From contig NZ_JAJIRQ010000012.1 in the NCBI RefSeq assembly GCF_025717605.1, positions 1-64,000 on the forward strand: a stretch of 64,000 nucleotides of DNA, written 5' to 3'. The position numbers were made by a program, and so were the translations under genes. Source of the stretch: Paucibacter sp. TC2R-5 (lineage in GTDB: Bacteria; Pseudomonadota; Gammaproteobacteria; Burkholderiales; Burkholderiaceae_C). Positions 52,499 to 60,720 of the stretch are shown piece after piece. How positions within the stretch are numbered: the first letter of the stretch is position 1; each line of letters begins with the position of its first letter. The notes beneath the pieces are model-generated. The model saw only the letters and a list, made by a program, of their open reading frames with translations. It made no database searches and was not told where the DNA came from.

Positions 52499-54223
52499 AT
52501 GACCCCACCCGCCCCAAGCCTGACGACGCAAGTGCTAGCCGCGCAAGGGCTGCTGGGCGCGGCGGACGTGCCGACGCTGGCTGCCTTGCTGGCGCAAGCA
52601 CCCCAGCAGATCGAGCAGGCGCTGCTGAAGGTGGCCGCGAGCGGGCCGGCCGCGCCGAGCCCAGCCCCCGACGCACGGCTCTTGGCCGAGCTGCTGCCGC
52701 GCGCGCTGCAGCTCTTGCTCAATGCCGAGCAGGTCGTGCGCGCCGCCGAGCTGGTGCTGCAACACGGCACGCCCGCGCAGCAGCTGGACTTTTTGGAACA
52801 AGCCGGCTGGGCCTTGTTCTACAGCCCCGCTGCCCGCCCGCTGCTGGGCCAGTTGCTGAGCCTGAACGCCTTGCAGCCGCGCCTGCAGCAGGGGGAGTTG
52901 CTGGGCCTGCAACACATCTGGACCATCGAAGTTGCCGGCGAGCCGCATCAAGTCGAGCGCCGCCTGCCCGCGTCTACCGGCTTGAGCGCTGCGCTGCGGG
53001 CCACGCTGCAAGCCCGTATCGCGCAGATGTTTGACCAAGCGCCGCGCGCCATTCAACAGGCGCAGATCGCCATTGAGGGCTTTCCCAACGACCTGGTCCT
53101 ACCCGCACTGTTGGCGCGTTACTCGCTCGGCTTGGCGCTGCTCGATGCCGGCCAGCCTCAGGCGGCAATAGCCCCCTTGAGCGCCGCCCTCAAAGGTGCC
53201 AACCGCGACGGCGCGACCTTGCTGCAAATCGACGCCCTGCAGGCCTTGAGCGAGGTGCATGAGGTCTTGGAGCTGGCCGCGCCCGCCGAACTCTATGCCC
53301 AAGAGGCGCAGCGCCTGCGCCGCCAGCTCGGCCTGCGCGAGCCGCAAGCGCCCTGGCCCGACGAGGCCTACAACGCCTTCCCGCAACTGCTGGACTGCGC
53401 CACGCAGCAGCTGTTCGCCGGCCACCTGGCCGACATAGCCGCCGCTGCCGCCGGCTTGGCCGAGCTGGAGCAGCGCGAGCGCAAGGCCTTTTACTGCTTC
53501 AAATGGCGCAACCGCCTGCTGCATGCGCAGAGTTGGCTGGCTTCGCTGCGGCATCAGGACGCGACGCTAACCGGCATCTCCGCCGGCTTTCGCTCAGATG
53601 CCCTAACTGGTTCTTTCGCCGGCAGCTCGCTCTACGAGCTGGAACTGGCGGTGCTGCAAGCCGGCTGCGCGCTGCTGGCGGCACGGCCCTTGCCCGCCGA
53701 ACCCCTGCTGGCCCTCGAGACCGAGCTGCAGCTGCGTCCGCTGCCGCAATTGCTGCGCCGCCTGCACCTGATCAAAGCGCTGGGCGCGGCCGCCGGCGCC
53801 GACATGCCGGCGCTGCTGCAATGGTTGAACAGCGACGATGAACTGCTCGAGGCCGATGCGCGCTGGCTGGCGCCCAAGCTCGTCGGCCCCTTGGCCGCGC
53901 TGCTGGCCTCGGCCTCTATCGTCCACCAGCCCCAAGCCCGCAGCCGCGCCAACAACCTCTTGGCCCTGCTGCGCAACGCAGCGCCCAAGCCGGCAAGCAG
54001 CGAGGCGCAAGCAGCGCCGCTTGCCGCGCCCCCCCCTGGACTGACCGGCCGCGAATGGCAGGTGCTGCGCCTGATCGGCGAGCAGCACAGCAACGAGCAA
54101 ATCGCCAGCGCGCTCTTTGTTTCGGTCGCGACGGTCAAGACGCATATCAACCGCGTTTACAGCAAGCTCAATATCGGCTCGCGCGAAGAGGCGATGCAGC
54201 GGGCAAGGCATTTGGGCGCTTGA
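52499..54223 (+). CDS. LuxR-family regulator with long helical N-terminal region
   Basis: A 574-residue protein. Residues 1-500 are rich in Leu, Ala and Gln and consist of helical repeats reminiscent of the TPR part of MalT/LAL regulators (FDQAPRAIQQAQIAIEGFPNDL, LLARYSLGLALLDAGQPQAAI). No Walker A or other ATPase motif is present. The C-terminal 60 residues form a LuxR DNA-binding domain: LTGREWQVLRLIGEQHSN, EQIASALFVSVATVKTHINRVYSKL. It may thus be a truncated MalT-type regulator that lacks the nucleotide-switch domain, with an effector or partner that I cannot name. Its place next to a MATE gene and downstream of the maltodextrin locus leaves its targets open. Confidence 0.8.
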   Translation: MTPPAPSLTTQVLAAQGLLGAADVPTLAALLAQAPQQIEQALLKVAASGPAAPSPAPDARLLAELLPRALQLLLNAEQVVRAAELVLQHGTPAQQLDFLEQAGWALFYSPAARPLLGQLLSLNALQPRLQQGELLGLQHIWTIEVAGEPHQVERRLPASTGLSAALRATLQARIAQMFDQAPRAIQQAQIAIEGFPNDLVLPALLARYSLGLALLDAGQPQAAIAPLSAALKGANRDGATLLQIDALQALSEVHEVLELAAPAELYAQEAQRLRRQLGLREPQAPWPDEAYNAFPQLLDCATQQLFAGHLADIAAAAAGLAELEQRERKAFYCFKWRNRLLHAQSWLASLRHQDATLTGISAGFRSDALTGSFAGSSLYELELAVLQAGCALLAARPLPAEPLLALETELQLRPLPQLLRRLHLIKALGAAAGADMPALLQWLNSDDELLEADARWLAPKLVGPLAALLASASIVHQPQARSRANNLLALLRNAAPKPASSEAQAAPLAAPPPGLTGREWQVLRLIGEQHSNEQIASALFVSVATVKTHINRVYSKLNIGSREEAMQRARHLGA

Positions 54224-54515
54224 GCTGGATCGTCGGGGTTTGGATGGCGGCGAAGTGCCCATTGCTTGCATTCGCCATCGCACCCGATAGAGTCAAAACA
54301 CACAAGCGCACGCAAGTGAGCGCCCAAAAAAAAGATTCGGAAAGTCGGCCCTGGGCCTCGGGTATGTTTGGGAGGAATTCGCATTCCTAACCCCTCAATT
54401 CGCGGGGGGCTTGCCGCCGCAGTCATTGCTACACTCCGGCGCCTGGTGAATATGTGAGCTTTTTGGGTGAGCTGATTGACTTGGCCTTCAACACCATTTA
54501 TCCAGGGAAAAGACG
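54224..54515. other. Intergenic region upstream of the first PEP-CTERM gene
   Basis: About 290 bases without a convincing gene. A short palindrome, AGGAAT-TCGC-ATTCCT, lies at 54373-54388. A strong ribosome binding site (AGGGAAAAG) precedes the PEP-CTERM gene at 54516. No good sigma-54-type promoter was found here. Confidence 0.3.
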
Positions 54516-55166
54516 ATGCATCAACTACTCAAGAAGACCTTCAAGACGGCCGCCTTGCTGGGCGCAATGACCTTGGTGGGTGCGGCACAAGCGACGTCGG
54601 CTTTCGAAGGTCGCCTGGCCAATGGCACGGCCAGCGCCACTTGCACGGTATCCGGCGCGGACAAGTGCGCGATGTTCTTCAACAAGACGCTTGACTTGAC
54701 GATCCTAAACGACTGGAACATCGGCACCGGCTTCTGGAGCGCCACGGCTGCCGCAGGTTCGGCCCAGGCCCTGGCTGAATCGGCAGGTGCTTCGCAGACC
54801 AACTTCAAGGGTTGGTTCTTGCCAACAGGCAATGGCTTCTCAGCCGGCAGCGGTAACCAATTCAAGGCCATTTGGGACGCGGCAGGTGGAAGTTTTAGTT
54901 CCTTGTCTGGGCATTTTGACGGTGTGCAGTCCAACTACTACTGGTCCGGTACGGAGTATGCGCAGTACGTGCCGCATTCAAACCGCGCGTGGATCTTCAA
55001 AACCTACTACGGCATCCAGACCAACTTCGACGAGTTCAGTCGTTTGCACGCGCTGGCTGTGCGTCCCGGAGATGTGACCGCCGCGGTGCCGGAGCCGCAA
55101 ACTTGGGCCTTGACACTGCTGGGCTTGACTGGGGTGCTGTTGGCGCGTCGTCGGCGGGCACTTTGA
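54516..55166 (+). CDS. PEP-CTERM protein with Lcl/DUF1566-like domain
   Basis: A 216-residue exported protein. The signal peptide is at 1-27 (AALLGAMTLVGAAQATSA). The C-terminal sorting signal is VPEPQTWALTLLGLTGVL followed by ARRRRAL, the typical PEP motif, membrane helix and basic tail recognised by exosortase. The middle carries YWSGTEYAQYVPHSNRAWIF and HALAVRPGDV, characteristic of the Lcl/DUF1566 C-type-lectin-like fold. It would be processed by an exosortase not encoded in the window and released to the extracellular matrix. A GC-rich inverted repeat follows 38 bases downstream. Confidence 0.9.
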   Translation: MHQLLKKTFKTAALLGAMTLVGAAQATSAFEGRLANGTASATCTVSGADKCAMFFNKTLDLTILNDWNIGTGFWSATAAAGSAQALAESAGASQTNFKGWFLPTGNGFSAGSGNQFKAIWDAAGGSFSSLSGHFDGVQSNYYWSGTEYAQYVPHSNRAWIFKTYYGIQTNFDEFSRLHALAVRPGDVTAAVPEPQTWALTLLGLTGVLLARRRRAL

Positions 55167-55204
55167 GGCTTTGACGTTTCGGTCTCTTTGGGTCTTTTGA
55201 GGGG

Positions 55205-55228
55205 GTTTGGGGGCGCTAGCCCCCAAAC
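55205..55228 (+). terminator. Hairpin behind the PEP-CTERM gene
   Basis: GTTTGGGGGC and GCCCCCAAAC pair perfectly over 10 bases with loop GCTA, 38 bases after the stop. No T run follows, so termination efficiency is uncertain. Confidence 0.5.
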
Positions 55229-55260
55229 TGTTGGCGCCGACGCCGAATTAAGCCACTTTT

Positions 55261-55366
55261 GGCACCAGTGCCGACATTCCGTTGAGCCATGCGGATTGAC
55301 TGATGGCCCGCATAGGAACTGAAGTCTTGGTCACCAAAGACGGCTCACTCAAATGTCGGCACGGTG
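55261..55366. repeat. Imperfect inverted repeats flanking an IS remnant
   Basis: The 28-base segment at 55261-55288 (GGCACCAGTGCCGACATTCC and on) is the near reverse complement of 55342-55366 (starts GGCTCACTCAAATGTCGGCA). They share GGCTCA-N4-AATGTCGGCAC over 21 positions. This looks like two oppositely oriented copies of an insertion-sequence end, left by a rearrangement. Confidence 0.45.
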
Positions 55367-55405
55367 GGGACGCGGATGAAGTCTTGGACGACCAGGAGGT
55401 AGTTC

Positions 55406-55560
55406 ATGTATTCATACGAAGCCCGGATTCGAGCAGTCGAGCTGTACATCAAGCTCGGCAAGCGCATCCAGGCGATCATCCGTCAGTTGGGATACCTGTC
55501 GTTGCCGATTGGCTGCTTCGGAACTGGGGCTGACACTCTTCGACCGACAAGGAACGACTG
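55406..55560 (+). pseudogene. N-terminal remnant of an IS3-family transposase (OrfA)
   Basis: ATG 55406 follows an AGGAGG ribosome binding site. The first 32 codons give MYSYEARIRAVELYIKLGKR and IQAIIRQLGYLS, which closely resemble the start of IS3-group OrfA proteins (helix-turn-helix) as I remember them. After residue 32 the similarity is lost in this frame, while WLLRNW in another frame resembles the next part of OrfA, so at least one frameshift is present. The rest of the element and OrfB are absent. It is a decayed, inactive copy. Confidence 0.6.
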
Positions 55561-55686
55561 CTTAGGACACTTCGCGGACTTTCAAATAGGCCGCGAAAAG
55601 CAGCCGAGCCAGGGTGCAGGCCGGTCACAAACCGTCACAGTCTGCACACGCAAGCACGACAGACTTATCTGCCGGGGTTTTTGACA

Positions 55687-56433
55687 ATGCTGTTCATCGA
55701 CACAACAGTTTTGACCGAGACCTTCTCCATGCACACATTGGCCGCCACTCCCAGCCCTTTTCAGCACAAGTTCAATTGCCGCCTGGGCAGGCGGCTCAAG
55801 CGCATCCAGGAGCCGCATGTCAGGCCCCAAGCCATCGCCGGCCGCAGCCCAGCGCAAAACTTGACCGCCGCGTTGCTGGCGCTGGCAATTAGCGCCGTTT
55901 TGCTTGCCGCCTTGCCCTCTGAAGTGCGCGCCCAGACCCTGAATCAGGGCCAGCAAGCCGGTAGCAGCAGCAGCACCCTGGTGCGCGTGATTTCGTCCAC
56001 GCCCAATCTGGAACGCATCACCGAAACTCGCCAGCAATGCGGCTACGAGACTCAGCAAGTGCTGAGCCCGCAAGCACCCCATCAAGCCGGCATGGGCAGC
56101 ACCGGCGGCGCGCTGCTCGGCGCCGTGGCCGGAGGCTTGCTGGCAGCCCAAGTGGGCAAGGGCAATGGCAAGCATGCGGCGATTGCCGCCGGCAGCGCCA
56201 CCGGCGCCCTGGTCGGCAAAAGCCTGGCAGAACAGTCCAGCCCGGCGGCAAGCTACGCAACCTACAGCCAGCAGCAAGTCCATGTCTGCCGGCCGGTCAG
56301 CGCGCAGCGCGAACAGGTGCGCGACTACACCGTGCGCTACGAACACCAGGGCCAGGAGTACCAGGTCCAGCTGCCTCAGCAGCCCGGCCAGTGGCTGAGG
56401 TTGAACATCAGCCATACGGTGCAAGCAGTATGA
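55687..56433 (+). CDS. Glycine-zipper 2TM-type envelope protein
   Basis: A protein of up to 248 residues. A hydrophobic segment near residues 60-75 (ALLALAISAVLLAALPS) and AQTLNQ after it could serve as a signal/anchor. The central glycine zipper GGALLGAVAGGLLAAQVG with GSATGALVGKSLA is typical of the SlyB/OmpA-linked Rickettsia 17-kDa surface antigen family. The C-terminal part has YTVRYEHQGQEYQVQLP, matching the same family. Its start is uncertain: ATG 55687 gives a long N-terminal tail, and ATG 55729 is possible. It would sit in the envelope and help membrane stability. It follows directly after the IS remnant. Confidence 0.7.
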   Translation: MLFIDTTVLTETFSMHTLAATPSPFQHKFNCRLGRRLKRIQEPHVRPQAIAGRSPAQNLTAALLALAISAVLLAALPSEVRAQTLNQGQQAGSSSSTLVRVISSTPNLERITETRQQCGYETQQVLSPQAPHQAGMGSTGGALLGAVAGGLLAAQVGKGNGKHAAIAAGSATGALVGKSLAEQSSPAASYATYSQQQVHVCRPVSAQREQVRDYTVRYEHQGQEYQVQLPQQPGQWLRLNISHTVQAV

Positions 56434-56547
56434 GTTGCCATTGATACAGGGCCACGACCGAGCTGCTGGCGATGCGGCTCGAAGCGGCTGTGGCGGGCTG
56501 AGCACAGATCCTTATGGTGCCCGCCGCCAGCCTCCGGACGATTCAGC
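56434..56547. other. Short intergenic stretch with a repeated GC-rich motif
   Basis: GCTCGAAGCGGCTGTGGCGG near 56469 is echoed at about 58725 as GCTCGAGCGGCTGTGGCGG. The repeat is too short to classify. Two genes converge here. Confidence 0.3.
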
Positions 56548-57783
56548 CTAGTACCAGTCTGCGGGAATCAACTGGCCCGCATTCACGTCAACATACTTGT
56601 ACGTTGGGACGCCAGTCCAGTCAGTGAGGTTGAACACGGTTGTGGGATCCGCCAGTTTTCTTACCTCAACGGTCGACACTGACAGCGGCTGCTGCGGCTT
56701 GCAGACGCTTGGAGGAACGGAAGGGCGGACAAAATAGACCGCGCTTTCACTCGTCGTCGAAGGGTTGGTGACGCGCGTCGCAGTGACGGGGTTGCCAACA
56801 CCATTGCCCTGCACCAACAAGGCGGTTTCAACGCCGATGCCAATGCCGCGCGCCGTCTTGTTCCCGCTAGACGAGGCAGGGAGTACGCCACCGCTGCATC
56901 CGAAACTACCGCTCGGAGTGGCTGTCGGAGCGACGATTCTCGAAATGAATGTCACCAAGCGACCCATGCGATCCCGGCTGTCAAAGTGAGAATCGAGAAT
57001 GAGACTCTCCAACTCGGGCGGCGCGATGAAGCCGCCACTCAAACTCAAGGGCGAAGGATCGAAGGTAATGTCCTTGTAGTAAGGGTCAAGCATCGATTTC
57101 TCGGAAGTGGCAGACTTGTAAAGCGCCGAATAATCAAACTGCCCCAGTACTGCCAAGCCCGCACTTGTCCCGCCGATTGGGACATTCTTTTTCATCAATC
57201 CCTTGAGCGTTTGTTCCAGCGCTGTGCCCTTCCAGAAGCGAACGTAATGGCTCTGGTCACCACCGGCGATGAAGACGACGTTCGCCTTGGCGACAATCGC
57301 GTTGACCGCTGGGCTATTGGCGGCCTTGACACTTGGAATGACCAGCGTTTCAACGGACGTCAGGCCAGAAGATGCGCCGCCGACCCAAAGCTCTTTCACG
57401 TCCTTCGAAGTCGACAAAGAGTCATCACTATAGAAAACATAGGGGTTGTAAGCGTCATCCCCCGTGGCCCGAATCACCACGAACCGCCCGCCACTTCCCG
57501 CAGTGATGGCCGCACGCTGAATCAACCAACGAAAAGCAGCATCCACATCCGGACCGCCGCCCATCAGCACAAAAGATGGTGTGGGGCGGGACGCCGGCGC
57601 GGTGACCGGGGCGTTGACATCGCCTAGCGCATAGTAGGAATAGAGCGGAACCGGTTTCGCCACCTCGAAGGTGGGCCCCGCAACTGCAGGTTCCGCAGAA
57701 AGTGTGGCTGCCAAGGCAAGCGCAACGCTGCTAAGACCGAGGCAGATCCGCCCGGCCAAGTGGGAGAAGGAATTTGATGACAT
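56548..57783 (-). CDS. Exported cyanophycinase-like S51 peptidase
   Basis: A 411-residue protein with a signal peptide (GLSSVALALAATLSAEPAVA). The core matches the S51/cyanophycinase fold: SFVLMGGGPDVDAAFRWLI, RFVVIRATGDDAYNPY, ANVVFIAGGDQSHYV, the nucleophile Ser in IGGTSAGLAVLG, and ILDSHFDSRDRMGRL with the His. Such enzymes hydrolyse cyanophycin or related Asp/Arg-type peptides. Being exported, it would act outside the cytoplasm, as in bacteria that feed on cyanophycin. It lacks a PEP-CTERM tail. The start ATG 57783 places the signal at the N-terminus; a frame to 57813 is less likely. The substrate is inferred from the family. Confidence 0.85.
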   Translation of the reverse strand: MSSNSFSHLAGRICLGLSSVALALAATLSAEPAVAGPTFEVAKPVPLYSYYALGDVNAPVTAPASRPTPSFVLMGGGPDVDAAFRWLIQRAAITAGSGGRFVVIRATGDDAYNPYVFYSDDSLSTSKDVKELWVGGASSGLTSVETLVIPSVKAANSPAVNAIVAKANVVFIAGGDQSHYVRFWKGTALEQTLKGLMKKNVPIGGTSAGLAVLGQFDYSALYKSATSEKSMLDPYYKDITFDPSPLSLSGGFIAPPELESLILDSHFDSRDRMGRLVTFISRIVAPTATPSGSFGCSGGVLPASSSGNKTARGIGIGVETALLVQGNGVGNPVTATRVTNPSTTSESAVYFVRPSVPPSVCKPQQPLSVSTVEVRKLADPTTVFNLTDWTGVPTYKYVDVNAGQLIPADWY

Positions 57784-57861
57784 CTGCTTGTCCTTGATTA
57801 GGTGACAGTTCAATACGAATCGCGTGTCAGAGCTTGAGGCGCCAACAGACGCTTTTGCTTG

Positions 57862-58428
57862 TTATGCCCCGCGCCGCTTTGCTGCTCTCAGAATCAGCAG
57901 CAGGCCGCCCAGCATCAATGCATAAGTCTGCGGCTCCGGCACCGGCGTAACGCCGAAGGTCAAGGTCCCGGAGTTCCATATGCCATCCGGCTCGTCATAC
58001 GCGAGATCCTTGTAGTACTCATGAAACTCCAGGCGCAAAATACCATCGGAACCCACCTGAAAGCTTGTCCCATTGAGGCGCAAGTCCTGAAATCCAGCGT
58101 AAGCCATGGGGCCATCAAAATCGTCGCCTCCACCTGGAGCGAACGTGACCCCATTGCCCAAGGTGTCGCTGAAGGTGATTTGCATTTCCGACAGGTAGCT
58201 GCCGGCATAACTGGTGACGCTGACATCCCACTTCAGGCTGTCCATCGACGCTCGCGCACCGACGTAGAAGTCGAGAGTAATGTTGCTGGCTGCGTCGCGC
58301 TCATCATTGCTCGCAATGTTTGAAACATCGACCGTCAATTCTTTGGCCAGCGCGATTTGCTGGCTCATGCCAGCGCAGACCAGCGTGGCAATTGCAAGCC
58401 CACGCAAATACTTTGCCTTGATCATCAT
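57862..58428 (-). CDS. PEP-CTERM protein of unknown function
   Basis: A 188-residue protein with a signal peptide (GLAIATLVCAGMSQQIALA) and the C-terminal sorting signal VPEPQTYALMLGGLLLIL followed by RAAKRRGA. The body is beta-rich and acidic (FYVGARASMDSLKWDV, VTFAPGGGDDFDGPM). It is likely anchored then released by exosortase. A sigma-54-type promoter motif lies 63-78 bases upstream of the start. It precedes the cyanophycinase-like gene on the same strand by 78 bases, so the two may share a transcript. Confidence 0.88.
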   Translation of the reverse strand: MMIKAKYLRGLAIATLVCAGMSQQIALAKELTVDVSNIASNDERDAASNITLDFYVGARASMDSLKWDVSVTSYAGSYLSEMQITFSDTLGNGVTFAPGGGDDFDGPMAYAGFQDLRLNGTSFQVGSDGILRLEFHEYYKDLAYDEPDGIWNSGTLTFGVTPVPEPQTYALMLGGLLLILRAAKRRGA

Positions 58429-58490
58429 CGGTTTTCCCTTCAGTAGTTGTAAGGACGCATCTGCTCGTCAAGCCGCAGCGAACGGCATCT

Positions 58491-58506
58491 TGCATGCGGC
58501 ATGCCA
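58491..58506 (-). promoter_or_regulatory. Sigma-54-like -24/-12 promoter for the PEP-CTERM gene
   Basis: On the minus strand TGGCATGCCGCATGCA agrees with TGGCACG-N4-TTGCA in ten of 12 defined positions and has the required GG and GC pairs 12 bases apart. Transcription would start about 51 bases before the ATG at 58428. PEP-CTERM genes are known to be RpoN/PrsR-controlled in some betaproteobacteria. Confidence 0.55.
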
Positions 58507-58846
58507 TATTCGCCATTGGCTTTTCGTTCAAGGACCAGGCGCTTGCCGACTTGAAAACAGGGCAAGCCAGAAGATTTGCATGCCGCACGCTCTCGCTGGC
58601 CCGCACCGCCACACCGCATCAGTAGTGTCTTAAATTGCAAGCTCAGCGTACATGACATAACGTGACAATTCATGACGTCGCTGTCGCAATCGCTGCCGCA
58701 CTGGAACGCAACTGACGGTCGGTCGCTCGAGCGGCTGTGGCGGGCTTGCGACTGCAGCGCCCTCAATCCACCCCGGGGGATGACGCCCAAGGCTTGCGGC
58801 GATCAACACAATAGGGGTCATCTGAACAGCGGTTTGCCAACAAACT
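58507..58846. other. Intergenic region upstream of malZ
   Basis: Part of a 420-base gap between divergent genes. It contains a GC-rich motif also seen near 56469. No TGTAGT-N3-ACTACA site was found here, unlike the main maltodextrin locus, and no clear sigma-70 promoter. Confidence 0.35.
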
Positions 58847-60646
58847 ATGCTTCTCTTGCACCCCCCCATCAGCCCCTGGGTCCAGCGCGGCGCCGACGGC
58901 TGCCGCATCAGCCTGCTCTCCGAGCGGGTCGATCTGGACACCGTCTTCCTGCGCAGCACACCCGATAACGAAGAATATCTGCTGACCATGCACTATGCGG
59001 GGCGGCATGCCGAGCTGCATCGCTGGGAAGCATTTCTGCCTTGGGATGGCGGCAATGCCTTGACGCTCTATGCCTTCAAGGTGCTGGCCGACGGCACGCA
59101 GTATTGGCTGGCAGCCGACGGCGCGCATGAACACTTGCCACCCGAGGACAGGCACTTTCGGCTGCATCCCACGCAGATGCCGCCAAGCTGGGTGCGCGAG
59201 CAGGTCTTCTATCAAATCTTCCCGGATCGCTTTCACAGGGCGCTGCCGCCGGTCGACCGGCAGGGTCAAGTCTTGCCCGGACAAGACGGCCGTGTCGTGC
59301 AACAGCCGCAATGGGACGCGCCGGTTGATCATGACAACGCGGCGAACAGCTTTTACGGCGGCGACCTGCCCGGCATCACGGCCAAGCTCGACTACCTTCA
59401 AGGGGAGTTGGGCATCACTGCGCTATACCTGAACCCGATCTTTGCCTCCGGCAGCAATCACAAATACGACACCGACGACTACGAGCAGGTGGACGAGCAT
59501 TTCGGCGGCAACGCCGCGCTCGAGGGCTTGAGCAGCGCAGTCCACAGCCGCGGCATGCGTTTGGTGCTCGACGGTGTGGTCAACCATACCGGCGTCAACC
59601 ACACCTGGTTCAAGCAAGCGCTGGCCTCGCCCGAATCGCCCTTCCGCGACTTCTACCTCTTCAACCAAGACGGCGTGCACTTCGGCTGGAAGGGCTATGC
59701 CTCGCTGCCGGTGCTGGACTTCTCTTCCAGCGCCTTGCGTGAACAGATCTACGCTGGCCCCGACGCCGTGCTGCGCCGCTGGCTCAAAGCCCCCTACAAC
59801 ATCGACGGCTGGCGGCTTGATGTGATCCATATGCTGGGCGAAGGCTCGGGCGCGCGCAACAATGCCCACCATCTGCGAGAGATTCGCGCTGCCATCAAGC
59901 AAGAGACGCCCGAGGCCTATGTGATGGGCGAACATTTCTCCGAAGCCACGCGCTGGCTGCAGGGTGAGCAAGAAGACGGTGCGATGAACTACTACGGCTT
60001 CGCCAACCCGGTACGCGCTTGGCTGGCCGGTCAGGATGTGGCCTATCAGCCGATCAAGCTATCGACCGCCGCCTTCGATGCCTGGATGACTCGAGCCCAG
60101 GCCTGCATTCCCTTTGATAACCAGTTAGCCCAGCTGAACCTGCTGGACAGCCACGACACCACCCGTTTCTTCACCTTGCTGGGCGAGGACAGCGCTCGCA
60201 TGAAGCTCGCAGCAACGCTGCTGTTCACCCGGCCCGGTGTGCCCTGCATCTACTACGGTGATGAAATCGGCTTGGCTGGCGGCCCGGACCCGGATTGCCG
60301 CCGACCTTTCATCTGGGACCGCGAGCGTTGGAACTTGCCGCTGTTTGAGCATTTTCAGACCCTGGCCAAGCTGCGCCAACAGCGTGGCGAATGGCGCCAT
60401 GGTGCCGTGCAAACCTTAGGGCTCGGCGCCGATTGGATCGTCTATGCCCGCTACACCGACTGGGAAGCCAGCATCATCGCGGTCAACCGCGGCGCATATC
60501 CGACCTTGGTGAAGCTGCCTGTGTGGCAGTTGCCGGTGCCGGTCAAGAGCTGGCAGTCGCCCAAGGGTGAGGCTTTCAGCCTGAGCGATGGCCAGTTGGC
60601 TTTCGAGTTGCCTCCGGTTGGCAGCGTGCTGCTATTGAGCTCTTGA
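58847..60646 (+). CDS. malZ: Cytosolic maltodextrin glucosidase
   Basis: A 599-residue GH13 enzyme similar in length to E. coli MalZ (605). No signal peptide. An N-terminal domain of about 110 residues precedes REQVFYQIFPDRFHR, region I VLDGVVNHTGV, nucleophile D325 in GWRLDVIH, acid E362 in VMGEHFSEA and D437 in LLDSHDTTRF. YYGDEIGLAGGPDPDCRRPF is typical of MalZ. It removes glucose from the reducing end of maltodextrins. It lies 8 kb from the glk genes and has no HexR-like site, so it may be controlled separately. It could also be described as a neopullulanase-like enzyme. Confidence 0.93.
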   Translation: MLLLHPPISPWVQRGADGCRISLLSERVDLDTVFLRSTPDNEEYLLTMHYAGRHAELHRWEAFLPWDGGNALTLYAFKVLADGTQYWLAADGAHEHLPPEDRHFRLHPTQMPPSWVREQVFYQIFPDRFHRALPPVDRQGQVLPGQDGRVVQQPQWDAPVDHDNAANSFYGGDLPGITAKLDYLQGELGITALYLNPIFASGSNHKYDTDDYEQVDEHFGGNAALEGLSSAVHSRGMRLVLDGVVNHTGVNHTWFKQALASPESPFRDFYLFNQDGVHFGWKGYASLPVLDFSSSALREQIYAGPDAVLRRWLKAPYNIDGWRLDVIHMLGEGSGARNNAHHLREIRAAIKQETPEAYVMGEHFSEATRWLQGEQEDGAMNYYGFANPVRAWLAGQDVAYQPIKLSTAAFDAWMTRAQACIPFDNQLAQLNLLDSHDTTRFFTLLGEDSARMKLAATLLFTRPGVPCIYYGDEIGLAGGPDPDCRRPFIWDRERWNLPLFEHFQTLAKLRQQRGEWRHGAVQTLGLGADWIVYARYTDWEASIIAVNRGAYPTLVKLPVWQLPVPVKSWQSPKGEAFSLSDGQLAFELPPVGSVLLLSS

Positions 60647-60720
60647 GCTGCTGAATCAGCAGTGCCGTTGGTCTCCAAGCATGCCCTCAAAATGGTCAAC
60701 CTCTCACCTCGGATCAAACC

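Noticed and set aside
55303-55533. Plus-strand frame of 76 codons across the IS remnant
   Set aside because: It overlaps the better-supported transposase frame, and its sequence is a frame-shifted reading of it except for a short WLLRNW piece.
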